From Lutimonas zeaxanthinifaciens (lineage in GTDB: Bacteria > Bacteroidota > Bacteroidia > Flavobacteriales > Flavobacteriaceae): a stretch of DNA of 64,000 nucleotides. The position numbers and the translations under genes were made by a program. The DNA lies in contig NZ_CP129964.1 of the NCBI RefSeq assembly GCF_030503675.1, forward strand, positions 558,001 through 622,000. The letters are read 5' to 3'. Under the pieces are notes generated by a model. The model was not told the origin of the DNA and ran no database searches. It saw nothing but the letters and a program-made list of their open reading frames with translations. This document shows, piece after piece, positions 50,853 to 61,678 of this stretch; the stretch's first letter is position 1, and each line of letters opens with the position of its first letter.

Positions 50853-51797
50853 TCAATCAAATTCTAAATCCGGAATCCTCTTTTTAATATCCTGAATCTT
50901 TTTCTGCAGATTTTTCAGAAACTTTTGATGGGCGTCTGAATCCGGTTCAAAAGGTTTGTGCGCCAGCGATTTTTGAATCCTTTCGATTTCGATCATGTCT
51001 TTAAGGGCTGATGCATTGATCCAGGACTTTTTAAATAATTCCCAGATATAGTCCACAGCCATTTCATTGGGATGAACCAGGTCCTGTTTATAAAATCGGT
51101 AATCCCGCAGATCATCCATCATGATTTCATAAGACGGGAAATAATTTATTTTTGATTCTTTAAGCTCATGTATTGCCTTATGAAGCAAGGCTTTGCTTAA
51201 GGTATTTTCAATAAAACCGTCTTTTTTATGACGTACAGGACTCACTGTAAAGATGATCGTACAGCCAGAATTTGCTTCTCTGATCAGAGAGATGATTGTT
51301 TTTAAACTATTAAGAATATCCTCTGAACTCAACAACTCCTTGGTAAATTCCTTTTGAGGTATTTTATGGCAGTTTCCTACTATTTTTTGACTTTTACGTA
51401 ATCGGTAAACCCATGAGGTACCCAAGGTAATGATTACATGAGAAGCTTTTTGAAGGGCTTTTTGACCAGTCACAATTTTTTGGTTGATCTGAGCGAGTAC
51501 CTGGTCAGGATCGGCGTGGTCAAAACTCCCGTGATGAAAAAGGCTCATCCATTTGTCCTGGTGAAAATGCAGGTCTGTACGTTCAAAGGTCCTTCCGCGA
51601 ACACAATGCTTTACCGCATTCTTTATGGATACCGGATTAAAGAGCATACCGAAAGGATTTGCAAAGGTTTTAAATTTAAAGTAGTCAAATTTAGCCGAGA
51701 TTTCCTCAGAAAAACAGGAGCCTATCAACACTATCTCAGACTGATGATCGATCTGAACCAATCCTTTTGGAATGTCTATCTCAGTTCTGAATTTCAT
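50853..51797 (-). CDS. GSCFA-domain protein
   Basis: The 314-residue protein shows the name-giving GSCFSEEI motif near residue 27 and NPFGMLFNP, ITLGTSWVYR, TVSPVRHKKDG and DLVHPNEMAVDYIWE, all typical for this SGNH-hydrolase-like family of Bacteroidota. The Ser of GSC and the late D-x-x-H would be the catalytic pair. The substrate is unknown. The gene starts 6 bp after alaS in the same direction and is probably cotranscribed. Confidence 0.88.
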   Translation of the reverse strand: MKFRTEIDIPKGLVQIDHQSEIVLIGSCFSEEISAKFDYFKFKTFANPFGMLFNPVSIKNAVKHCVRGRTFERTDLHFHQDKWMSLFHHGSFDHADPDQVLAQINQKIVTGQKALQKASHVIITLGTSWVYRLRKSQKIVGNCHKIPQKEFTKELLSSEDILNSLKTIISLIREANSGCTIIFTVSPVRHKKDGFIENTLSKALLHKAIHELKESKINYFPSYEIMMDDLRDYRFYKQDLVHPNEMAVDYIWELFKKSWINASALKDMIEIERIQKSLAHKPFEPDSDAHQKFLKNLQKKIQDIKKRIPDLEFD

Positions 51798-51803
51798 AGT
51801 TTT

Positions 51804-54416
51804 TTAAGCTAATAGTTTTTCGGCTGCCTCAATGGCATCTTTCAATCCTGAAGGGTTTTTCCCACCGGCCGTGGCAAAGAATGGCTGGCCACCGCCCCCG
51901 CCCTGGATAAAACGTCCTAATTCGCGTACGATATTTCCTGCGTTCAAATTCTTTGATTCTACCAGATTTTTTGAGATATAAACCGTGAGCAAGGCTTTTC
52001 CATTCATGTCAGATCCACCAATAAAAAATAAATCATCTACTTCCCCGGCTATTTCAAAGGCGATATTCTTCATAGAGGCAGCATCACTATCCAGCAGGCT
52101 TCCTATAAAATTCACCCCATTGATCACCTTTTTATTTTTGATGAGGTCATCCTTAAATGAAGCGGCTTTTAACTTATTGAGCTGTTCTATTTCTTTTTTA
52201 AGCTGTGCATTTTCTTCCTGAAGGCTCTGAATTGATTTTACAGGGTCTGAAGGGTTTTTCAGCGCAGACCTGATCTTTCCATAAGTTTCTTCCTGTTCAA
52301 AATAGTAGTCGCGTACGGCATCGTTAGTGATCGCTTCAATTCTTCTGATTCCGGAAGCAATTGCACTTTCACTCATGATCTTAAAATGCCAGAGATCACT
52401 GGTTTGGCTTACGTGCGTTCCGCCACATAGTTCTGTTGACTGACCAAATTTTATGGTTCTTACCGTGTCTCCGTATTTTTCTCCAAATAGCATGATGGCA
52501 CCCGATTTTTGAGCTTCGGCCATGGGTACATTTCGATTTTCTTCAAGTGAAATGTTTTCTTGTATTCTGGAATTCACAAATTGTTCTATCTCCTTTAATT
52601 CTTCCTGACTCACCTTTGAGAAATGGGAAAAGTCGAACCTTAGATTCCGGGCATGAACTGCCGATCCTTTTTGTTCCACATGGGTTCCCAGAACTGTCCT
52701 TAGTGCCTGATGAAGCAGATGTGTTGCCGTATGGTTGCACATCGTCCTGAAGCGTTGATCTTCATCCACAACTACTTTAATGATCTCTGAGGGGTCTTCC
52801 GGCAGGTTTTTTGCGTAGTGAAGAATGAGGTTGTTTTCCTTTTTTGTGTCAAGGATATAGATCACATCACCATTTCTGCTTTCAATATATCCTTTATCTC
52901 CAACCTGTCCGCCACCTTCTGGATAAAAAGGGGTCATGTTGAAGGCAAGTTGATACATTTCACCATCTTTTTTCGATGTCACCTTGCGATATCTTGTAAT
53001 TTTAACTTCAGCCTCCAGGTAGTCATACCCTATGAATTCCTGTTCTTTATCATCGATCAGAATTTGCCAGTCATCTGTATCCACAGCAGCTGCGGCTCTT
53101 GAACGGGACTTCTGTTTGGCCATTTCCTGATCAAATTCAGACTCGTCAAATTCCATACCTTTCTCTCTTAATATTAAAGAGGTCAAATCTTTAGGAAAAC
53201 CGTAAGTGTCATAAAGCTCGAAAGCTTTTTTCCCTGAGATCTTTTTCTTGTTGGAATTTGAGATGATCGTATCCAGCATGACCAGGCCCTGATCCAGCGT
53301 TCTGAGAAAAGATTGTTCTTCTTCTTTGATCACATTATGTATTAAGTGTTTCTGGGCAACAATTTCAGGAAAATTATCTCCCATCTGCTTTTCAAGAATG
53401 TCTGCCAACTGGAAAATAAAGGGTTCTTTTTTGTTTAAAAAAGTAAATCCATAACGGATGGCTCTTCTCAGAATCCTTCGAATGACGTAGCCGGCCCCAT
53501 TATTTGACGGTAATTGTCCGTCTGCAATGGCAAAAGCAACGGCTCTTACATGGTCGGCAATTACCCGGATCGCAATATCTGTTTTTTCATCTTTACCATA
53601 TGCATTATCCGTAATGGTTTCGATTTCTCTGATGATAGGCATAAAAACATCCGTATCATAATTTGACTGCTGTTTTTGAATAACCATACAGAGTCTTTCA
53701 AATCCCATACCGGTATCGACGTGTTTTTCAGGAAGTTTTTCCAGTGATCCGTTGGCTCGTCTGTTGAATTCCATAAAAACGAGGTTCCAGATTTCTATTA
53801 CCAGCGGATGGTCCTTATTGACAAGGTCCTTTCCCGGGACCTTTTTCTTTTCTTCTTCAGATCTGATATCAACATGGATCTCGCTGCATGGGCCACAGGG
53901 TCCCTGTGCACCCATTTCCCAAAAATTATCCTTTTTGTTCCCTCTAAGAATTCTCTCAGCAGGAATATGTTTCAGCCAGTAATTCTTAGCTTCTTCATCA
54001 AAATCAAGTTGATCTGCTTTATCCCCCTCGAATACAGTTACGTATAAACTGTCTTTATCTATTTTGAATACTTCTGTTAACAATTCCCAGGCCCAGGAGA
54101 TGGCATCTTCTTTAAAATAGTCACCAAAACTCCAGTTTCCCAGCATCTCAAACATGGTATGGTGGTAGGTGTCCATTCCAACTTCTTCCAGATCATTGTG
54201 TTTTCCTGAAACGCGCAAACATTTCTGTGAATCAGCTATTCTTGGGCTGTCAGGTTCCTTTTGCCCTAAAAAATATTCTTTAAAAGGATTCATCCCGGCG
54301 TTTACGAACATAAGGCTGGGATCGTTTTTATTGACAAGAGGTGCCGAAGGAACTATTTTATGCTGTTTTGAAGCAAAGAAGTCCAAAAATTGTTTTCTGA
54401 TTTCCTGTGAAGTCAT
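51804..54416 (-). CDS. alaS: Alanine--tRNA ligase
   Basis: The 870-residue protein is complete by family standards. Aminoacylation domain: [16 protein letters not shown] start, [27 protein letters not shown]. Editing domain zinc ligands are HTATHLLHQ and CGGTHV. A C-terminal coiled coil ([17 protein letters not shown]) and a glycine-rich end, [14 protein letters not shown], follow. It charges tRNA-Ala and hydrolyses mischarged Ser/Gly. It is divergent from the M23 peptidase gene. Confidence 0.96.
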   Translation of the reverse strand: MTSQEIRKQFLDFFASKQHKIVPSAPLVNKNDPSLMFVNAGMNPFKEYFLGQKEPDSPRIADSQKCLRVSGKHNDLEEVGMDTYHHTMFEMLGNWSFGDYFKEDAISWAWELLTEVFKIDKDSLYVTVFEGDKADQLDFDEEAKNYWLKHIPAERILRGNKKDNFWEMGAQGPCGPCSEIHVDIRSEEEKKKVPGKDLVNKDHPLVIEIWNLVFMEFNRRANGSLEKLPEKHVDTGMGFERLCMVIQKQQSNYDTDVFMPIIREIETITDNAYGKDEKTDIAIRVIADHVRAVAFAIADGQLPSNNGAGYVIRRILRRAIRYGFTFLNKKEPFIFQLADILEKQMGDNFPEIVAQKHLIHNVIKEEEQSFLRTLDQGLVMLDTIISNSNKKKISGKKAFELYDTYGFPKDLTSLILREKGMEFDESEFDQEMAKQKSRSRAAAAVDTDDWQILIDDKEQEFIGYDYLEAEVKITRYRKVTSKKDGEMYQLAFNMTPFYPEGGGQVGDKGYIESRNGDVIYILDTKKENNLILHYAKNLPEDPSEIIKVVVDEDQRFRTMCNHTATHLLHQALRTVLGTHVEQKGSAVHARNLRFDFSHFSKVSQEELKEIEQFVNSRIQENISLEENRNVPMAEAQKSGAIMLFGEKYGDTVRTIKFGQSTELCGGTHVSQTSDLWHFKIMSESAIASGIRRIEAITNDAVRDYYFEQEETYGKIRSALKNPSDPVKSIQSLQEENAQLKKEIEQLNKLKAASFKDDLIKNKKVINGVNFIGSLLDSDAASMKNIAFEIAGEVDDLFFIGGSDMNGKALLTVYISKNLVESKNLNAGNIVRELGRFIQGGGGGQPFFATAGGKNPSGLKDAIEAAEKLLA

Positions 54417-54468
54417 AAAGTATTATTAAAAGCCATAAAGAACCGTTATATCATTGGCAAAAAAAATG

Positions 54469-54476
54469 TAAATTTG
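54469..54476 (+). promoter_or_regulatory. Promoter box before the M23 peptidase gene
   Basis: TAAATTTG matches TAnnTTTG; transcription would begin about 50 bp before the ATG at 54534. Confidence 0.5.
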
Positions 54477-54533
54477 TTTTTCATGCGACTGATACAGGGC
54501 TGTATTAGTTGCAAAAATAGTATATTTATAGTT

Positions 54534-55505
54534 ATGGCGAAGGTAAAATATTATTACGATGCAGACACCCTTTCCTACAGAAAAATAGAGCTGAGGAAGA
54601 GGGATAAATTCAGGCGTACGATGGTATTTTTTACCGCTGCAGCTCTTATGGGAGGGCTAATGGTATTTATCATGTACCAGTTTGTGGAATCCCCAAGACA
54701 GAAAGTACTGAAGCGTGAGCTGGAGAACATGAAGCTGCATTATGAATTACTCGATAAGAAAATGGCTCAGGCGGAGGAGGTTCTTGATGGAATTCAAAAG
54801 AGGGACAACAATATTTACCGCACTTATTTTGAGGCAAATCCTATTCCTGAAGAACAGAGAAAAGCAGGTTTTGGTGGTGTTAACCGTTATAAATCCATGG
54901 AAGGATTTGATAACTCCCAAATGATTATCGAAGCATCGAGAAATCTGGATATCTTATCCAAACAATTATATGTGCAGTCAAAATCGCTTGATGAGATCAT
55001 CAATCTTGCCGCAGACAAGGAAGAGTTGCTGGCCTCCATTCCGGCGATTCAGCCTGTAAGCAAGGCCGATCTGACAAGAATGGCCTCGGGTTTTGGCTGG
55101 AGGCTTGATCCTTTTACAAAGGCACGTAAAAGGCATAAAGGAATGGACTTTACCTCCCCAAGAGGCACACCTGTCTATGCTACCGGAAACGGAAAAGTGA
55201 TCAGGGCAGATGCAGGATCATCAGGTTTTGGAAAGCATATCAGAATCGATCATGGCTTTGGTTATGTTACACTTTACGCTCACCTGTCAAAATACAATGT
55301 TAAAAGAGGGCAGAAGGTAAAAAGAGGTGATCTGATTGGTTATGTAGGAAGTACGGGCCGGTCACAGGCTCCTCATTTACATTATGAAGTGAGGTACAAC
55401 AAGAATCAGGTAAATCCAATTAATTTTTATTACGGAGATCTTTCTCCGGAGGAATTTCAGGAAATGTTAAAAATGGCTTCACAAGAAGGACAATCATTAG
55501 ACTAA
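54534..55505 (+). CDS. M23-family metallopeptidase, membrane anchored
   Basis: The 323-residue product starts at the ATG at 54534 (MAKVKYYYD), the conserved flavobacterial N-terminus. One span (about 30-48), a coiled coil (60-95), then a LytM/M23 domain at the C-terminus: RKRHKGMDFTSP (H and D bind zinc), then VTLYAHLSKY and HLHYEV complete the HxH site. It cleaves peptidoglycan cross-links in the periplasm, or activates such enzymes. Its stop overlaps the start of the MerR gene (TAATG). Confidence 0.9.
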   Translation: MAKVKYYYDADTLSYRKIELRKRDKFRRTMVFFTAAALMGGLMVFIMYQFVESPRQKVLKRELENMKLHYELLDKKMAQAEEVLDGIQKRDNNIYRTYFEANPIPEEQRKAGFGGVNRYKSMEGFDNSQMIIEASRNLDILSKQLYVQSKSLDEIINLAADKEELLASIPAIQPVSKADLTRMASGFGWRLDPFTKARKRHKGMDFTSPRGTPVYATGNGKVIRADAGSSGFGKHIRIDHGFGYVTLYAHLSKYNVKRGQKVKRGDLIGYVGSTGRSQAPHLHYEVRYNKNQVNPINFYYGDLSPEEFQEMLKMASQEGQSLD

Positions 55506-55834
55506 TGCATATAGACCTACCAGACAAACGATATTATAAAATTGGAGAAGTGGCAAAAGCCTTCAATGTAAATACTTCTTTGATTCGATTTTGGGAAAAT
55601 GAATTTGATGTTCTGAAGCCCAAAAAGAACAAAAAAGGAAATCGGTTGTTTACACCTGAGGACCTTCAGAATCTGAAATTGATTTATTTTTTAGTAAAAG
55701 AGAAGGGTTTTACCCTGGAAGGTGCAAAGAATAAATTAAAGGAAAATCCTGATGAGGTATTTTCAAAACACAAGATCATTCAGAGACTTGAAGAGGTCAA
55801 GAATGAACTAATAGCTATTAAAAACCAACTTTAA
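55505..55834 (+). CDS. MerR-family transcriptional regulator
   Basis: The 109-residue protein has an N-terminal MerR helix-turn-helix (YYKIGEVAKAFNVNTSLIRF, then WENEF) and a wing; the remainder is a short helix without Cys or ligand domain. One-base overlap with the M23 peptidase gene means they are coupled; this pair is common in flavobacteria. The target is unknown. Confidence 0.88.
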   Translation: MHIDLPDKRYYKIGEVAKAFNVNTSLIRFWENEFDVLKPKKNKKGNRLFTPEDLQNLKLIYFLVKEKGFTLEGAKNKLKENPDEVFSKHKIIQRLEEVKNELIAIKNQL

Positions 55835-55849
55835 TCTAAATATTTTATC

Positions 55850-56440
55850 ATGAAAAAATGGCTCCCCTTAATTGTCATAGCAGTAATCGTTATCGGTATA
55901 ATCCGATGGGGTGTGGGTTTGAACAATACTATGGTTGAAAAACAGGAAACTGCCAAGACCCAATGGGCAAATGTTGAGAGTGCCTATCAAAGAAGATCCG
56001 ATCTGATTCCGAATCTGGTGAACACCGTTAAGGGATATGCGGATTTTGAAAAAGAAACCCTTGAAAGTGTTATTCAGGCAAGAGCAAATGCCACTAAAAC
56101 AACAATTGACCCAACAAATATAACTCCCGAACAAATGGCAGCTTTCCAGGAATCTCAAAGTAACCTGTCAGGTGCATTGAGCCGATTGATGGTGGTCGTT
56201 GAAAGATACCCTGACCTTAAGGCAAATCAGAATTTTCTTGAACTTCAGAGCCAGCTTGAAGGAACCGAAAACAGAATTAATGTCGAACGAAACAGATTTA
56301 ATCAGGTTGCGAAAGATTATAATGTCTACATCAGAAAAGTACCGGCAAATTTCGTAGCCGGTTTCTTGAATTTTGATCCCATGGCATTATTTCAGGCAGC
56401 TCCCGGAAGTGAGCAGGCACCTACGGTTGATTTTAATTAA
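55850..56440 (+). CDS. LemA-family protein
   Basis: The 196-residue protein has one N-terminal span (about 4-22) and the helical-bundle LemA domain: AYQRRSDLIPNLVNTVKGYA, then RLMVVVERYPDLKANQNF and VAKDYN. The C-terminus faces the periplasm. The function of LemA is unclear; it often pairs with TPM-domain genes, as here. It is cotranscribed with the upstream genes (15 bp gap). Confidence 0.92.
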   Translation: MKKWLPLIVIAVIVIGIIRWGVGLNNTMVEKQETAKTQWANVESAYQRRSDLIPNLVNTVKGYADFEKETLESVIQARANATKTTIDPTNITPEQMAAFQESQSNLSGALSRLMVVVERYPDLKANQNFLELQSQLEGTENRINVERNRFNQVAKDYNVYIRKVPANFVAGFLNFDPMALFQAAPGSEQAPTVDFN

Positions 56441-56457
56441 TTTTATAAATTTTCATA

Positions 56458-56488
56458 AAAGGTCAAAGCTGGGTTTTGGCCTTTTTTT
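56458..56488 (+). terminator. Terminator-like hairpin after lemA
   Basis: AAAGGTCAAA and TTTGGCCTTT pair with one G-T pair and a 7-base loop, followed by TTTT. It may attenuate rather than end transcription, since the TPM gene follows in the same direction. Confidence 0.65.
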
Positions 56489-56502
56489 AGTACCTAGAAG
56501 TT

Positions 56503-56940
56503 ATGGAAGTAGAAGAATTTTTAACGGCAGAACAGGAAAATGAAGTGATCAAGGCGATTCGTGAAGCTGAAAAAAATACATCTGGAGAAATACGTGTACA
56601 TTTTGAGAACGGCCCCGATCATGATGCCCTGAAAAGAGCTCAAGTCATTTTTCATGAACTGGGAATGGATCAAACCAGATTTAAAAACGGAATATTGTTC
56701 TACGTTGCTGTAGACGACCATAAATTTGCCGTTATTGGAGATCAAGGGATTGACGAGGTTGTTCCGGATGATTTTTGGGAGAGCATCAAAGATGAGGTGA
56801 TCTCAGAGTTTGTCAAGGGAGATTTTACCAAGGGCCTGGTCATGGGTATTCTACATACGGGTGAAAAGTTAAAAGAATTCTTTCCGGCAACAGATGAAGA
56901 TGAAAACGAATTATCCGACGATATTTCAAAAAATCATTAG
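56503..56940 (+). CDS. TPM-domain (TLP18.3/Psb32/MOLO-1) protein
   Basis: The 145-residue protein carries a TPM domain through most of its length: FLTAEQENEVIKAIREAEKN, then TSGEIRVHFE, GILFYVAVDDHKFAVIGDQG and WESIKDEV. It has no signal peptide or span, unlike many relatives, so it may act in the cytoplasm with LemA. The role is unknown; a phosphatase-like activity is reported for some plant relatives. It ends with an acidic tail. Confidence 0.85.
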   Translation: MEVEEFLTAEQENEVIKAIREAEKNTSGEIRVHFENGPDHDALKRAQVIFHELGMDQTRFKNGILFYVAVDDHKFAVIGDQGIDEVVPDDFWESIKDEVISEFVKGDFTKGLVMGILHTGEKLKEFFPATDEDENELSDDISKNH

Positions 56941-56974
56941 TCATGTATTAGTCCCTTTAACACAATCATTTTTG

Positions 56975-56982
56975 TATTTTTG
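56975..56982 (+). promoter_or_regulatory. Promoter box of the reductase gene
   Basis: TATTTTTG matches TAnnTTTG, 21 bp before the ATG at 57004. Confidence 0.55.
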
Positions 56983-57003
56983 CAAGAACTTTAATTTACT
57001 TAA

Positions 57004-58056
57004 ATGTCAATATTTCATAAACTCCGTGTAAAGGAGGTAAGAAGGGAAACTTCAGATTCGGTTTCTGTAGCTTTTGAAGTCCCGAATGAGTTAGAAAAAG
57101 AATTCAAGTTTATTCCAGGTCAATACATTACAATTCAAAAGGACCTTCAAGGTAATCTTCTCAGGAGGGCCTATTCAATTTGTTCCTCTCCGAACAGTTC
57201 CGAGTTGAGAGTCGCGGTTAAGGAGGTTGAAAAAGGAAGGTTTTCTCAATTTGCGAATAAAAAACTAAAGGAAGGTGATACCCTTGATGTTGCGGGTCCT
57301 GAAGGGCGTTTTGTTTTAGAAGCGAAAGCGGAGAATAAAAAAGATTATCTGGCCATTGCGGCAGGTAGCGGTATTACACCTGTTATTTCCATGATAAAAT
57401 CGGTGCTGGAAGATGAGAAAGACAGTCGGTTCGTATTACTTTATGGTAGTAAATCGAGTGAAAAGACCATTTTTAAGAAAGAGCTCGATGAACTCGTTTC
57501 CCTGTACGAAAACCGTCTTAAAATTCAGTATGTCTACAGCCAGATCATAAGCGACAAGGCGCTGTTTGGAAGAATTGAGGGTAATATGATCAAGGAATTG
57601 CTCAAGGGGGAACTTTCAGGCTATAAATTTGATAATTATTTTATTTGCGGACCTGAAGAGATGATAGATTCGGCAAAACTGGCCTTAATCAATCAGGGTG
57701 TTCAGGAAGACGACATTAATTTCGAATTATTTACAAGTACGTCGCACAAAAAGGAAATTAATAAATCCCTTGATGGAAATGCTGAAATCACAGTAATTCT
57801 GGATGATGAGGAAACGACATTTCAAATGAGAATGGATGAATTGATTCTTGACGCTGCTTTGGTGAAAGGCCTTGATGCACCTTATTCATGTCAGGGAGGG
57901 GTTTGCAGCAGTTGCCTTGCCAAGGTCATTGAAGGTTCGGCGGTTATGGAACGAAATACCATCCTTGATCAGGATGAAATAAATGAAGGGTTGATTCTAA
58001 CGTGTCAGGCTCATCCAACTTCATCCCAGATAAAAATTGATTACGACGACGTTTAG
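57004..58056 (+). CDS. PaaE-like FAD/NAD(P)/2Fe-2S oxidoreductase
   Basis: The 350-residue protein has three domains in the order of class IB phthalate- or PaaE-type reductases. FAD domain with RRAYSICSSP (R-x-Y-S); NAD(P) domain with AAGSGITPVISM and FICGPEEMI; C-terminal plant-type ferredoxin with CQGGVCSSC and a later LTCQ, four Cys for a 2Fe-2S cluster. It passes electrons from NAD(P)H to an oxygenase or desaturase. No paa genes are nearby, so the partner is unknown. Confidence 0.88.
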   Translation: MSIFHKLRVKEVRRETSDSVSVAFEVPNELEKEFKFIPGQYITIQKDLQGNLLRRAYSICSSPNSSELRVAVKEVEKGRFSQFANKKLKEGDTLDVAGPEGRFVLEAKAENKKDYLAIAAGSGITPVISMIKSVLEDEKDSRFVLLYGSKSSEKTIFKKELDELVSLYENRLKIQYVYSQIISDKALFGRIEGNMIKELLKGELSGYKFDNYFICGPEEMIDSAKLALINQGVQEDDINFELFTSTSHKKEINKSLDGNAEITVILDDEETTFQMRMDELILDAALVKGLDAPYSCQGGVCSSCLAKVIEGSAVMERNTILDQDEINEGLILTCQAHPTSSQIKIDYDDV

Positions 58057-58083
58057 ATCGATAGAATTGAAATAGATTTAACT

Positions 58084-58761
58084 ATGTTCAATGAATATGT
58101 CAATGCGGTATTATTGGGATTCGGACTTGCTTTTATGGTGGGCCCGGTGTTTTTTACATTGATCGAAACGAGCATTACAAAAGGTATGAGAGCGGCGATA
58201 ACCTTTGATGCCGGAGTAATTCTCGCCGATATTATGTTCATTGTCGTCTCCTATTATGGAAGTATAACTATTTTAGAACGTATCCAGGATGATCCAAGAA
58301 TATTTATGGTCGGAGGATTGGCCCTGGTGAGTTATGGGCTCTATACCATTTTTTACAGAAAAACAAAGAAAATAGTAACTGATGAAGAACTTGTTGTTGT
58401 TGAATCAAATAATTACCTGACACTGTTTCTTAAGGGCTTTTTTTTAAATACCATTAATTTTGGGGTACTCGCTTTCTGGCTCGCCATTGTCATTGCGGTT
58501 AGTTCTAATTTTCAAACGGAATCAGGAAGAGTATTTAAATATTTTAGCCTTGTTATTGTGACCTTTTTAATTACGGATTTTTTCAAGATCCTTGCTGCAA
58601 AACAATTAAAGGCAAAACTTACTCCTGTAGTTTTGAGAAAAATACGTCATGCCCTCGGTGTATTTTTTATCGTCTTTGGAATTATTCTGGCTGCAAAAAG
58701 ATACATCCCGGAAAAAACCATGGACAAAATAGATGATGTGATCGAAAAAGTAAGGTCCTAA
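58084..58761 (+). CDS. LysE-family exporter
   Basis: The 225-residue protein has six predicted spans. The start (LLGFGLAFMVGPVFFTLIET) with a GP-x-FF motif and the following basic loop follow the LysE/RhtB pattern of amino-acid exporters. The substrate cannot be inferred. The stop overlaps the stop of the converging TPR gene by 4 bp. Confidence 0.85.
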   Translation: MFNEYVNAVLLGFGLAFMVGPVFFTLIETSITKGMRAAITFDAGVILADIMFIVVSYYGSITILERIQDDPRIFMVGGLALVSYGLYTIFYRKTKKIVTDEELVVVESNNYLTLFLKGFFLNTINFGVLAFWLAIVIAVSSNFQTESGRVFKYFSLVIVTFLITDFFKILAAKQLKAKLTPVVLRKIRHALGVFFIVFGIILAAKRYIPEKTMDKIDDVIEKVRS

Positions 58762-59660
58762 TTACTCTGTACCTTCAGGTTGTATTTATCGGCAACTTTG
58801 TGGAAAATATCAAGTTTGTTCTGATTTTTCAGATCCTTGTACATATAACCTATTTTCTTTGCAGCATCGGCGCGATAGGGTGAATTCTGGTTCGTATATA
58901 TGGTATAGGCTCTGATCAGGTTGTCAAGCCCTGCCTCTTCCTGATCCTGTGTGTAAAGGATCAATCCCAAACCATAATAACCTTCGGGATCGTCCGCATA
59001 GATCTCGATAAACTTTTCATAATACACCACAGCCTTATCATATTGCTGATTCAGGTTATAGGTTATTGCAATATTCAGTAAAGGAAGTCTTCCTTCCGGA
59101 TAGATTTCAAGAGATTTTAAGTAAGCGTTGATCGCCTGTTCATATTGTTTGTTTTTTCTGTAGCTGATTCCGAGATTATCCCAGGCAAATGCGAACATGG
59201 GGTCTATGTCTACCGCTTTGGAAAATTTCAAAATAGCATTCTCTGTGTCTCCCTGATTGATGTATTCCATTCCGTCATCATAAGCAAGTTGAGCCAGAAC
59301 ATTGTTTGAAGAAGCATATTTAAACTTCTTATTTTCAGTAAAAGCCAGTTCTTTTAACGGTTTGCAGTGTTGAACCAGATAATTCTCCACCATTTTGTAG
59401 TTTACAACTTTTGATGTGGTGGAATTATCCTTTGTTTCTTCCATTGAAGTGTCAGATGCAAGTTCTAAAGATCTTGTAATACAGTCTTTGATCATGCTAT
59501 TTTTATCCTCAGAAGACAGCTCAATTTTTGCTATACAGTCGCAAGCTCCGTTAACTGAAGCTAAAAGTTCTTCATTATCATGTTCCTGAGCATATCCAAG
59601 CCCGACAAATAAGAGAAATATATATTTAATAATTTTCAAAAGCAGAATTTTTAAGTCCAA
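58758..59660 (-). CDS. Exported TPR protein
   Basis: The 300-residue protein has an N-terminal signal (about 1-23). From about residue 125 on there are four or five TPR units (for example AYDDGMEYINQGDTENAILK, AWDNLGISYRKNKQYEQAIN, PLLNIAITYNLNQQYDKAVV). The N-terminal 100 residues contain four Cys and no family I recognise. TPR proteins mediate protein contact; the partner is unknown. The gene lies 4 bp after dut. Confidence 0.85.
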   Translation of the reverse strand: MDLKILLLKIIKYIFLLFVGLGYAQEHDNEELLASVNGACDCIAKIELSSEDKNSMIKDCITRSLELASDTSMEETKDNSTTSKVVNYKMVENYLVQHCKPLKELAFTENKKFKYASSNNVLAQLAYDDGMEYINQGDTENAILKFSKAVDIDPMFAFAWDNLGISYRKNKQYEQAINAYLKSLEIYPEGRLPLLNIAITYNLNQQYDKAVVYYEKFIEIYADDPEGYYGLGLILYTQDQEEAGLDNLIRAYTIYTNQNSPYRADAAKKIGYMYKDLKNQNKLDIFHKVADKYNLKVQSN

Positions 59661-59663
59661 ATT

Positions 59664-60104
59664 TTAAATTCCGGTACTTCCGAAGCCCCCGGATCCACGT
59701 TCGGTCTCATCTAAAACGTTTACTTCCTCCCATTTAGTATGTGCGTACCTCGCAATTATCATTTGAGCAATTCTGTCGCCATCATTTATTGTGAAGTTTT
59801 CATTGGATAAATTGACTAAAATCACGCCTATTTCACCTCTGTAATCCGCATCAATTGTTCCTGGTGCGTTCAGTACGCTAATGCCAAATTTTGCTGCCAG
59901 TCCGCTTCGTGGCCTGATCTGTGCCTCAAAACCCGGAGGCAAGGCAATGTATAGTCCTGTTTTGACGATGTGTCTGTCCAAAGGTTTTAACACTACAGCT
60001 TCTTTTAATTCGGCTCTCAGGTCCATTCCTGCTGAAGCATTGGTTTCATATGCAGGCGTAGGATGTTTTGATTTATTTATTATTTTAATGCTTACGTTTT
60101 CCAT
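59664..60104 (-). CDS. dut: dUTP diphosphatase
   Basis: The 146-residue protein shows all five trimeric dUTPase motifs: [32 protein letters not shown] and the C-terminal [10 protein letters not shown]. It hydrolyses dUTP to dUMP and protects DNA from uracil. The start overlaps the end of the flippase gene by 13 bp, so the two are cotranscribed. Confidence 0.96.
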   Translation of the reverse strand: MENVSIKIINKSKHPTPAYETNASAGMDLRAELKEAVVLKPLDRHIVKTGLYIALPPGFEAQIRPRSGLAAKFGISVLNAPGTIDADYRGEIGVILVNLSNENFTINDGDRIAQMIIARYAHTKWEEVNVLDETERGSGGFGSTGI

Positions 60105-61546
60105 ATTTTTTTAATTTCAGTTTTTTGAGTCAGGATGATTCCGGCCAGGAAGATCAGCACAATGGCTATAGATGCCAGATAGTTGGCCCGAAAATAGTAA
60201 AAGGAAATAAAACTTCCTACAGCTGCCGTGATCAACGCGAAAAAATTTACAGATAGATTGTAAGGGATGCGATAGTATTTTCTTCCGTACAGATAGCTTA
60301 ATAAGGCCACGAGAATATAGGTTGCCAGCGTTGCCCAGGCCGAGGCCATATACCCGTATTTAGGTATAAAAATGATATTTAATCCAACGGTAAGTGCTGC
60401 CCCCAAAACGGAAAAATACATGCCGTATCTTGTTTTATCCGTGAGCTTAAACCATACAGACAGGTTGTAATAGATTCCCAGAAACAGGTTGGCCAGAAGA
60501 ATGACAGGAACGATTTCAAGGGCCGAGAAATATACGGATTGTCCTAACAGTAAATTGGCAAAAAGGTCAATAAAACAAACGATTATCACCATAAACAACG
60601 CTCCGAATACAATGAACCAGTTCATGACTCTTGAATAGGTGATTTTTGCATCTGATTTTTCGGCCTGATTAAAAAAGAAAGGTTCGGCCCCCATCTTAAA
60701 GGCCATGATGTAGAGGGACATAAAAACACCAAGTTTATAACAGGCGGCATAGATACCCATTTGTTCCTTCCCCAGATAACGTGTAAGGAGTAATTTATCA
60801 AGATTTTCATTGGTAACATAAGCAAGGCCACTGATCATGATAGGTAGTCCGTAGCCCAGCATTTTGTACAATAAAGCTCTGTCATAATTCAATTTAAACT
60901 TAAAAACGAGTGGGAAAAGCAATAGGAATGTAATAGCACTTCCCATTAAATTTGCGACAAAAATATAGAGAACAAGGGGCTGATCATAAAAGTGTTCCGC
61001 CAAAAATCCGGGAACATAATTGCCATATTCCAGCGCGTTGGGAACATACAGCAGGAAGTACAGGTTGAATATGGCAAAAATGACAACGTTTAGAACCTTA
61101 TAAAAGGTGAATTTTATGGGCCGGTTTGTCACTCTTAAATAGGCAAATGGAATCACCAGCAGTGTATCAAATGTGGTTACAAGAATAAGGATCTTAAGTG
61201 CCAGCGGACTCGTGAATCCCATATGAACCGAAAGCTCATCACTGTAAAATAAGGCAAGAAACATAAAGGCCAGGGTAGTTCCGAGCAAGGTCAGAAAAGC
61301 CGTTGAGATGACTTTGCCTTTTTCTTTTTCGCCTGTGAAAAACCTGAAAAATGCTGTTTCCATGCCATAGGTTAGCAAAGCATTTAAATAGGCAGCATAA
61401 ACAAAATAGATTGTACTGTCTGCGTAACTGGCAGAAACTAATGTATTGGTATGGAGTTTTACAAGTACAATATTGATGGCTCTGGGCAAAACGGCAGCAA
61501 TTCCGTAAATTATGGTATCCCTGAAAAACCTTTTTAATGTGCTCAA
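60092..61546 (-). CDS. Polysaccharide (O-antigen/teichoic-type) flippase
   Basis: The 484-residue protein has about 14 spans. The beginning ([20 protein letters not shown]) and the loops follow the Wzx/MATE-like flippase pattern of lipopolysaccharide biosynthesis proteins. It moves lipid-linked sugars across the inner membrane. It heads a run of flippase, dut and TPR gene with tight spacing, an arrangement often seen in flavobacterial chromosomes. No glycosyltransferases are nearby. Confidence 0.88.
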   Translation of the reverse strand: MSTLKRFFRDTIIYGIAAVLPRAINIVLVKLHTNTLVSASYADSTIYFVYAAYLNALLTYGMETAFFRFFTGEKEKGKVISTAFLTLLGTTLAFMFLALFYSDELSVHMGFTSPLALKILILVTTFDTLLVIPFAYLRVTNRPIKFTFYKVLNVVIFAIFNLYFLLYVPNALEYGNYVPGFLAEHFYDQPLVLYIFVANLMGSAITFLLLFPLVFKFKLNYDRALLYKMLGYGLPIMISGLAYVTNENLDKLLLTRYLGKEQMGIYAACYKLGVFMSLYIMAFKMGAEPFFFNQAEKSDAKITYSRVMNWFIVFGALFMVIIVCFIDLFANLLLGQSVYFSALEIVPVILLANLFLGIYYNLSVWFKLTDKTRYGMYFSVLGAALTVGLNIIFIPKYGYMASAWATLATYILVALLSYLYGRKYYRIPYNLSVNFFALITAAVGSFISFYYFRANYLASIAIVLIFLAGIILTQKTEIKKIWKT

Positions 61547-61573
61547 AGTGTACTTGATTGAAAATCTTCAAAC

Positions 61574-61581
61574 AAAAATAT
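61574..61581 (-). promoter_or_regulatory. Promoter box of the flippase gene
   Basis: The minus strand reads TATTTTTG, an exact TAnnTTTG element, 28 bp before the ATG. Confidence 0.5.
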
Positions 61582-61628
61582 AATTTATGGTATATAAATT
61601 AAGATTTAAGGCTAAAATCTTTTGAAAC

Positions 61629-61660
61629 AAAAAAAGCCCTTGCTTCAGCAAGGGCCTTTC
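61629..61660 (-). terminator. Terminator of the rplU-rpmA operon
   Basis: GCCCTTGCT-tc-AGCAAGGGC is a perfect 9-bp stem followed on the minus strand by TTTTTTTGTTT, 25 bp after the rpmA stop. Confidence 0.88.
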
Positions 61661-61678
61661 AATATCTTTTTCTGGATA